From Candidatus Cacconaster equi (GTDB taxonomy: Bacteria > Bacteroidota > Bacteroidia > Bacteroidales > UBA932): 64,000 nt of DNA. A model generated the notes under the pieces. The model saw only the letters and a program-made list of their open reading frames with translations, was not told the origin of the DNA and did no database searches. Of this stretch, positions 59,123-64,000 are shown in pieces (position 1 is the first letter of the stretch; every line of letters begins with the position of its first letter). A program made the position numbers and the translations under genes. Location of the stretch: the NCBI GenBank assembly GCA_018065895.1, contig JAGHSK010000015.1:44323-108322 (forward strand), given 5' to 3'.

Positions 59123-61042
59123 ATGAATGCCGCTGCAAAAACTTCATTTTCAAGGCGTTTGAGCTCTACGGTAGTACTGATAACCTCAATACTTTTTATC
59201 GTGGCCATCGGTGTGGCTGCGGTATCTTCACATCTGATTCTGGCGGATGAGGCACATAAGTCAGCTGAAAATCTTTTGGATGCAACAATCAAGGAGATCG
59301 AGAACAAGCTGATAAGAGTGGAGGTTTCTGTAAAAAATACAGTAACAACGGTCCAGAAACTTAAAAACTCTCCTGAGAAGATGTACGACATCACACAAGG
59401 ACTGGTGATGGAGAATGATGAAATACTTGGAAGTGCGGTCGCATTTGTTCCGGAATATTATAAGGGTGTTCATTTCTATGCTCCGTACTCATTCAGAGTT
59501 TCCGACGGGAAGGTGGAATCAAAACAGCTTGGAACAGCCCAATATGACTATTTCTATTCAGACTGGTTCCAGATTCCACAACTGCTTGGAGAGCCATGCT
59601 GGAGTGAACCGTATTTTGACGAAGGCGGCGCTCAGGAGTATATGTCAACATATTCATATCCTATCAAGGATGATCAGGGAAATGTTTTTGCCATTCTGAC
59701 AGCGGACATATCTCTTTCCGGCATAACTGAATTCCTTGCCTCAATCAAGCCCTATCCGTCTTCCTATGTCTCTCTTATAAGCCGCAGCGGAAGATATGTC
59801 AATTCCGGGGTGAATGACGATCTGCGTGGAGAGACTGTCTTTTCCACACAGTTCCTGATGGGAACAAAGGAAAATGAAGACATCAATCAGATAGCCGCTG
59901 ATATGATGGCCGGGAATAAGGGCAAGCATAAATACAGGGTTGGAAACAAGATATCGTTTGCTGTCTATGGACCTGTTTCAAACGGCTGGAAGGCATCGAT
60001 AACTTGCGATTACCGGGACGTGCTTGCAAGAACTTCCAAAATGCACATGATACTTGTGCTTGTGGTGCTTGTGGGACTCCTTATCCTTTTCCTGAGCTGT
60101 TATTCAACAATACGCAAGCTGACAAAACCTCTGACCGACATGTCTGAATCGGCATTGAGCATTGCGAAAGGAAATTTCAACACGCCTCTTCCGGATATCA
60201 AATATGATGATGAAATCCGCCATCTTCGCAATTCGTTCGATTATATGCAGCATTCGTTGACGGAGTATATAGAGAATCTGAAAAAATCCACTGCAGAGAA
60301 CGAAAGGTTTGAAAGTGAACTCACCATCGCCAGCGATATACAGATGGCGATGCTTTCAAGCGATTTCCCGGAGAACGGGAATCTTGGACTACACGCTATG
60401 CTTAAGCCGGCAAAAGAGGTTGGAGGTGACTTGTACGACTTCTTCCTTATGGATAAAGATACTTTGTATTTTGCTGTGGGAGATGTGTCTGGAAAGGGCG
60501 TTCCGGCTTCAATGTTCATGGCTATAACACGATCCGCCTTCAGGTTTATCGCCAAGACGGGCGCTCCGATGAATGATGTGGTGTCGCAGATAAACAACTC
60601 CCTTTGTGATGGTAATGATTCCCAACTGTTTGTAACGATGTTTGTGGGTAAGTTGAATCTTTCGACGGGAGAACTGGAATATTGCAATGCAGGGCATAAT
60701 CCTGTCATCGTAAATGGCTCGTATGTCCCTGTGAAGGCCAATCTTGCTTTGGGATTAATGCCTGGATTCCCTTACCAGTTGCAGACGGTCAATCTGACTG
60801 CGGGGTCGCGCATATTCGTATATACCGACGGAATAACCGAAGCTGAGCGCTCTGACAAGGAGCAGTATGGAGAAGAAAGACTGCTCGAGTGCATACGCGG
60901 TCTCAAGCAGTCTTGTTCTGACAAGGAAGTATGTGAATCCGTTGTAAAGAGTGTCCACGATTTTGCGGACGGAAATGTTCAGAACGACGATATCACAGTA
61001 CTCTCTATTACTTTGAAGCAGACTACTGCCAGCCTTGCCTGA
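59123..61042 (+). CDS. Cache-HAMP-SpoIIE (PP2C) transmembrane phosphatase
   Basis: The 639-residue receptor has TM1 (about 16-38), a periplasmic Cache-type sensor (about 40-305, with WSEPYFDEGGAQEYMSTYSY and AILTADISLSGITEF), TM2 (313-333), a HAMP segment (335-390, LTKPLTDMSESALSIAKGNF) and a SpoIIE/RsbU PP2C domain (about 400-633). The PP2C motifs are PAKEVGGDLYDFF, VGDVSGKGVPASMFMA, YTDGITEAE and QNDDITVLSI, with all metal-binding aspartates. It should dephosphorylate the STAS protein when the sensor is occupied. The 3' end overlaps the convergent dehydrogenase gene by 20 bases. Confidence 0.93.
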   Translation: MNAAAKTSFSRRLSSTVVLITSILFIVAIGVAAVSSHLILADEAHKSAENLLDATIKEIENKLIRVEVSVKNTVTTVQKLKNSPEKMYDITQGLVMENDEILGSAVAFVPEYYKGVHFYAPYSFRVSDGKVESKQLGTAQYDYFYSDWFQIPQLLGEPCWSEPYFDEGGAQEYMSTYSYPIKDDQGNVFAILTADISLSGITEFLASIKPYPSSYVSLISRSGRYVNSGVNDDLRGETVFSTQFLMGTKENEDINQIAADMMAGNKGKHKYRVGNKISFAVYGPVSNGWKASITCDYRDVLARTSKMHMILVLVVLVGLLILFLSCYSTIRKLTKPLTDMSESALSIAKGNFNTPLPDIKYDDEIRHLRNSFDYMQHSLTEYIENLKKSTAENERFESELTIASDIQMAMLSSDFPENGNLGLHAMLKPAKEVGGDLYDFFLMDKDTLYFAVGDVSGKGVPASMFMAITRSAFRFIAKTGAPMNDVVSQINNSLCDGNDSQLFVTMFVGKLNLSTGELEYCNAGHNPVIVNGSYVPVKANLALGLMPGFPYQLQTVNLTAGSRIFVYTDGITEAERSDKEQYGEERLLECIRGLKQSCSDKEVCESVVKSVHDFADGNVQNDDITVLSITLKQTTASLA

Positions 61043-61958
61043 TATTTTCTGCGATTTTCTCAATAAGACATTCGCGAGCCTCCTTTGACGCCCATCCGAT
61101 ATGCGGCGTCAGTCGGATTCTGCTTTTGTCGGCTACCTTCATGTAAGGGTGGTCGGGGGCGAACGGCTCCTTTGTGAATACATCTGATGCCGCTCCTGCG
61201 ATAACTCCGTCATTGAGTGCCTTTACAAGTTCATCTTCAATGACAATGCCTCCGCGCCCCATATTCACTATATAGGCGCTTCTTTTCATTTTGCAGAGTT
61301 GTTCGTAGCCGATGAGCCCGTTTGTCTTTGCATTGAGCGGGCAGTGGATTGACACGATATCGCACTGTCCCAGGAATTCATTCAGATCGGTTACGGCTTT
61401 GTATTGGTCAGAGTGGGCTTTCCCGGAAGTGGGATAATATACCACTTCCATACCGAAGGCAGATGCGATGGCAGCTACGCGGCTGCCGATGTTTCCCAGA
61501 CCCACGATTCCGATTTTCTTGCCTTTCAACTCAAAGAACGGATTTACCGCGTTTGTGAAGCATCCGCTGTCAGAATATTCTCCGCACTTGACATAATTAT
61601 CGAAATAAAATCCCTTTCCGACAAGGTTGAGGATGTGCATGAACGTGACCTGGGCCACGCTCTCTGTGGAGTAATTCACGGCATTGCGCACCGGGATTCC
61701 TTTTGACGCAGCATACTCCATATCAACGTTGTTGGTTCCGGTAGCTGCGACGCAGATGAGTTTGAGGGTGGGGCAGGAGTCAATCTGCTCCTTTCCCATA
61801 TATACTTTGTTGGTGATCACAACGTCGGCGCCCTGAATCCGCTCGGCTGTCTTCTCCGGGGAGGTGGCGGGATATGCCACATACTCTCCCAAAGAAGAGA
61901 CAGACTCCAGGGAAACGTCATTCCCCAGAGTCTGTGCATCCAAAAATACGATTTTCAT
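61023..61958 (-). CDS. D-2-hydroxyacid dehydrogenase
   Basis: NAD(P)-dependent reduction of a 2-oxoacid (hydroxypyruvate/glycerate-like or other). The 311-residue protein has AATGTNNVDMEYA, the NAD-binding GLGNIGSRVAAIA, HCPLNAKTNGLI, the catalytic arginine region MGRGGIVIEDEL, the glutamate segment DVFTKEP and the catalytic histidine in TPHIGWAS. The ATG at 61958 starts MKIVFLDAQTLG; an upstream ATG at 61967 overlaps the transporter stop. It follows the POT transporter on the same strand. Confidence 0.92.
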   Translation of the reverse strand: MKIVFLDAQTLGNDVSLESVSSLGEYVAYPATSPEKTAERIQGADVVITNKVYMGKEQIDSCPTLKLICVAATGTNNVDMEYAASKGIPVRNAVNYSTESVAQVTFMHILNLVGKGFYFDNYVKCGEYSDSGCFTNAVNPFFELKGKKIGIVGLGNIGSRVAAIASAFGMEVVYYPTSGKAHSDQYKAVTDLNEFLGQCDIVSIHCPLNAKTNGLIGYEQLCKMKRSAYIVNMGRGGIVIEDELVKALNDGVIAGAASDVFTKEPFAPDHPYMKVADKSRIRLTPHIGWASKEARECLIEKIAENIRQGWQ

Positions 61959-61966
61959 AGTTGTCA

Positions 61967-63535
61967 CTATGCCTTTGTAACCTTTTCAAGCCATTTCACC
62001 ATACCGAGCATCACGCTCATCGCTACGAGGCATACAATGAGGAATACCATCCAGCATTTCCAGATAGGCCATGCGTTGTACATGATAGGACCCACGAAGA
62101 TGAAGAGGTTGCCCACTGCCGTGGCACCGAGCCAGAGACCCTGGCAGAGGCCCTGCATATGTTTAGGAGCCACCTTTGAAACGAATGAAAGTCCGAGAGG
62201 TGAGATGAAAAGTTCTGCTACCGTGAGGAAGAAGTAGGTGAGGATGAGAACCCACCATCCTGCCTTCATTCCGGCTGTCTGAGCTACCGGCATTGCACGG
62301 AAAGTTTCGCCTGAAGGGTAACCTGCAGAGATTGAGTAAACCATCAGGAAGAGGTAGGCGACACCTGTAATACCCATACCGATGGCAATCTTTCGAGGAG
62401 TGGATACCTCTTTGCCTTTGCGGCTGAGCGAGCTGAAGATGGCCATAATGACAGGAGTGAGCACGATTACGAAGAACGGGTTCACAGCCTGCCAGATCTC
62501 AGGAGCGATGGCATCGGTCTTGACAAAGTCACGGGCGAACAGTGAAAGTGACTGTCCGTTCTGGTGGAATGATAGCCAGAAGAAAATGCAGATTCCAAGC
62601 ACTGCGAAGAGGGCTGCCATACGTTGCTTGATCTCCTTCGCCATAGCAAGCTTCTCTTCCTTGGTGTAATCCACAGTAGCTTTTGCCGCCTTCTTTGCAG
62701 GCTCGGGAAGACCTTTCTTTGTGCAGAGGAATATGATCAGTGAGAGGAGCATCGCGCAAACTGATGCGATGAATGAATAGTGCACACCCTCATTGAATAT
62801 CTGGAGATAATTCTGGCAGAAGTCCATGTTCACTACAGCGCTGCCGCTGATGGCTGCCTGATTTGCAAGCTCTGTAAGGTTCTGCATCTGGTCTGCAGCA
62901 AGATTTCCACCGTTGTCGATGTACTGGTGGCAGAGTGAAGGCAGGGCGGCGTTATAGACGAAGCCGTTGGCTTTGAGCCACCAGCTGCGGAGCAGAGGCG
63001 CTACGAAAGGAGCGATGAGACCTCCGATGTTGATGAAAACGTAGAAAATCTGGAAACCTGAGTCACGTTTGCCCTTGGCCTCTTTGAGCGCTTCCGGGCC
63101 TTTCTGTGCAGCTTCAGCTTCGAAGTTGTCGTAGAGCTGGCCGACCATTGCCTGAAGATTGCCCTTGAACAGACCGTTACCGAATGCAATGAGGAACAAT
63201 GCAACGCAGGTGAACGGAAGCAACCATGATGTGTTGGTTGATGAAGCTGTGATAGGAATGGCGAGCAGAGCATATCCGACGGCCATTACAATGAGACCGG
63301 TTTGGATGGTACCCTTGTAATTCTGGGTTCTGTCGGCGATGAATCCGCCAACAAGTGCGAGCACATAGATTCCACAGTAGAAGAAAGAGTAAATCAGTGC
63401 ACTGGTCCCGTCAGGAATTCCGAACTTGGAACAGAGGAACAATACCAGCACAGCGTTCATAATATAGTAGCCGAAACGCTCACCCATATTACTGAGGGCT
63501 GCTGCCAGTAGGCCTTTTGGATGATTCTTGAACAT
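61967..63535 (-). CDS. POT-family proton-dependent oligopeptide transporter
   Basis: The 522-residue MFS-type carrier has about 13 to 14 hydrophobic segments. The N-terminal SNMGERFGYYIM is the E-R-F-x-Y-Y signature of POT peptide transporters, and GGFIADRTQNYKG follows helix 2. A periplasmic or central loop (ALPSLCHQYIDNGGNLAADQ) carries a few cysteines. Di- and tripeptide import driven by protons is the expected activity. The dehydrogenase gene is immediately downstream. A strong promoter precedes it. Confidence 0.92.
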   Translation of the reverse strand: MFKNHPKGLLAAALSNMGERFGYYIMNAVLVLFLCSKFGIPDGTSALIYSFFYCGIYVLALVGGFIADRTQNYKGTIQTGLIVMAVGYALLAIPITASSTNTSWLLPFTCVALFLIAFGNGLFKGNLQAMVGQLYDNFEAEAAQKGPEALKEAKGKRDSGFQIFYVFINIGGLIAPFVAPLLRSWWLKANGFVYNAALPSLCHQYIDNGGNLAADQMQNLTELANQAAISGSAVVNMDFCQNYLQIFNEGVHYSFIASVCAMLLSLIIFLCTKKGLPEPAKKAAKATVDYTKEEKLAMAKEIKQRMAALFAVLGICIFFWLSFHQNGQSLSLFARDFVKTDAIAPEIWQAVNPFFVIVLTPVIMAIFSSLSRKGKEVSTPRKIAIGMGITGVAYLFLMVYSISAGYPSGETFRAMPVAQTAGMKAGWWVLILTYFFLTVAELFISPLGLSFVSKVAPKHMQGLCQGLWLGATAVGNLFIFVGPIMYNAWPIWKCWMVFLIVCLVAMSVMLGMVKWLEKVTKA

Positions 63536-63575
63536 AGTTTATTATTATTTGGTTTTAAATTTGCCGCGTATCACA

Positions 63576-63608
63576 CAAAGTTAACAAATTTTGTCAAACA
63601 ACTGCAAA
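63576..63608 (-). promoter_or_regulatory. Promoter of the POT transporter gene
   Basis: On the minus strand TTTG (63605-63608), a 21-base spacer and TAACTTTG (63576-63583) match the Bacteroidota consensus. Predicted transcription start is near 63569, leaving a leader of about 35 bases. Confidence 0.7.
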
Positions 63609-64000
63609 TCGAGATACAATTGTAAAAAGCAAATTTTTCTGCAACAATTTTCGGAAATTTAACATTCCGCACATTTCGGCAATATAGATTCTGCATCTGA
63701 TTGCCGATTTTTGTGTTAAACGTAATCTTTAGCATCCAATACCCAATTCAGTTTCGGTTGACTGCGGGGATGGCTTCTTTCGTACAAAAAGGTGCTCTAG
63801 CGTACGACGGAGAGGGATTTCATGGTTTCTGTCGTACAAAAATACGGGGTTTTGTACGGCAAATGTTGCGCGGACGCGAGTCAATGCTGCACAGACGCGA
63901 ATCACCGTGCGTTTTGCGCAAACAGACATTGCTCACGCCTGTGCCTAACGATGTCTGTTGTAGGACACTATTTTCCGGTTTGTTGTTAATTGCAGTTGAA
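63609..64000. other. AT-rich intergenic region with repeats; no gene seen
   Basis: No supported gene in the last 390 bases. CGTACAAAAA is repeated at 63781-63790 and 63833-63842. The second copy pairs with TTTTGTACG (63850-63858) as a nine-base hairpin with an eight-base loop. GTACGAC (63802-63808) and GTCGTAC (63831-63837) form another inverted repeat. ACAGACGCGAAT (63891-63902) repeats a motif found beside tRNA-Ser. An open frame at 63729-63929 lacks any family feature. Confidence 0.55.

Noticed and set aside
63781..63858. CRISPR array
   Set aside because: The repeats are only ten bases, irregularly spaced and partly inverted, with no cas genes in the window.
63729..63929. 66-codon minus-strand frame near the right edge
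   Set aside because: It lies in a repeat-rich intergenic region, its composition is unlike neighbouring proteins, and there is no promoter or motif.

Overview
The window is chromosomal DNA from a member of the Bacteroidales (Bacteroidota); I cannot name a genus. The grounds are the TAnnTTTG-type -7 promoter boxes (best upstream of greA, the POT transporter and the DUF4296 lipoprotein), weak Shine-Dalgarno signals, and families typical of the phylum: DUF4290, DUF4296, a DUF4369/TlpA-like protein, a one-cysteine TraR/DksA protein, a eukaryote-like type 2 IleRS, and split MacB-like ABC systems with HlyD and TolC partners. No rRNA, CRISPR array, insertion sequence or prophage was found. There is one tRNA, tRNA-Ser(UGA).

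Layout. 0-2.8 kb: prs (cut by the window edge), engB, xseA, xseB. 2.8-13.4 kb: a compact glycogen/alpha-glucan operon of branching enzyme, GH133 debranching enzyme, GT4 glycosyltransferase, GH57 enzyme, and a 1407-residue fusion of GT3 glycogen synthase with GT35 phosphorylase; ribF overlaps its end. 14.2-15.5 kb: PrsW-type membrane protease with a small membrane protein. 15.7-17.8 kb: greA, a HIT protein and a thioredoxin-fold lipoprotein without catalytic cysteines. 17.8-23.7 kb (minus strand): a peptide-export island with a C39-peptidase ABC transporter, two small double-glycine precursors, a TolC, a membrane fusion protein, and tsaB at the end. 23.8-32.5 kb: cvpA, ileS, dksA-like, lspA, a DPP IV-like peptidase, a beta-barrel protein, a metallo-beta-lactamase-fold protein and a decayed histidine decarboxylase. 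32.6-38.2 kb (minus): a second tripartite exporter (TolC, MFP, two FtsX permeases, ATPase). 38.4-40.5 kb: a sugar-kinase-like APH protein facing galE. 40.8-54 kb: tRNA-Ser, deoxynucleoside kinase, Gate-domain protein, DUF4290, ftsK, LolA-like, NUDIX, NOL1/NOP2/sun RNA methyltransferase, membrane proteins, radical SAM, deoC, an amidohydrolase and a phosphoesterase. 54-61 kb: a dense signalling operon. 61-63.5 kb: a D-2-hydroxyacid dehydrogenase and a POT peptide transporter.

Two regions stand out. First, the 17.8-23.7 kb island looks like a class IIb-like (two-peptide) bacteriocin locus. Both precursors have GG leaders, both predicted mature peptides carry a GxxxG motif, and the exporter has an intact C39 protease triad. 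Second, the 54-61 kb operon joins a (p)ppGpp synthetase-like protein, an HD-type (p)ppGpp hydrolase fused to a phosphotransferase-fold domain, an RsbW-like kinase, a STAS antagonist, a tyrosine-phosphatase-like protein, an orphan NMT1/THI5 binding protein and a Cache-HAMP-SpoIIE phosphatase. It reads as an envelope-sensing partner-switching pathway combined with alarmone enzymes, and no sigma factor is encoded nearby.
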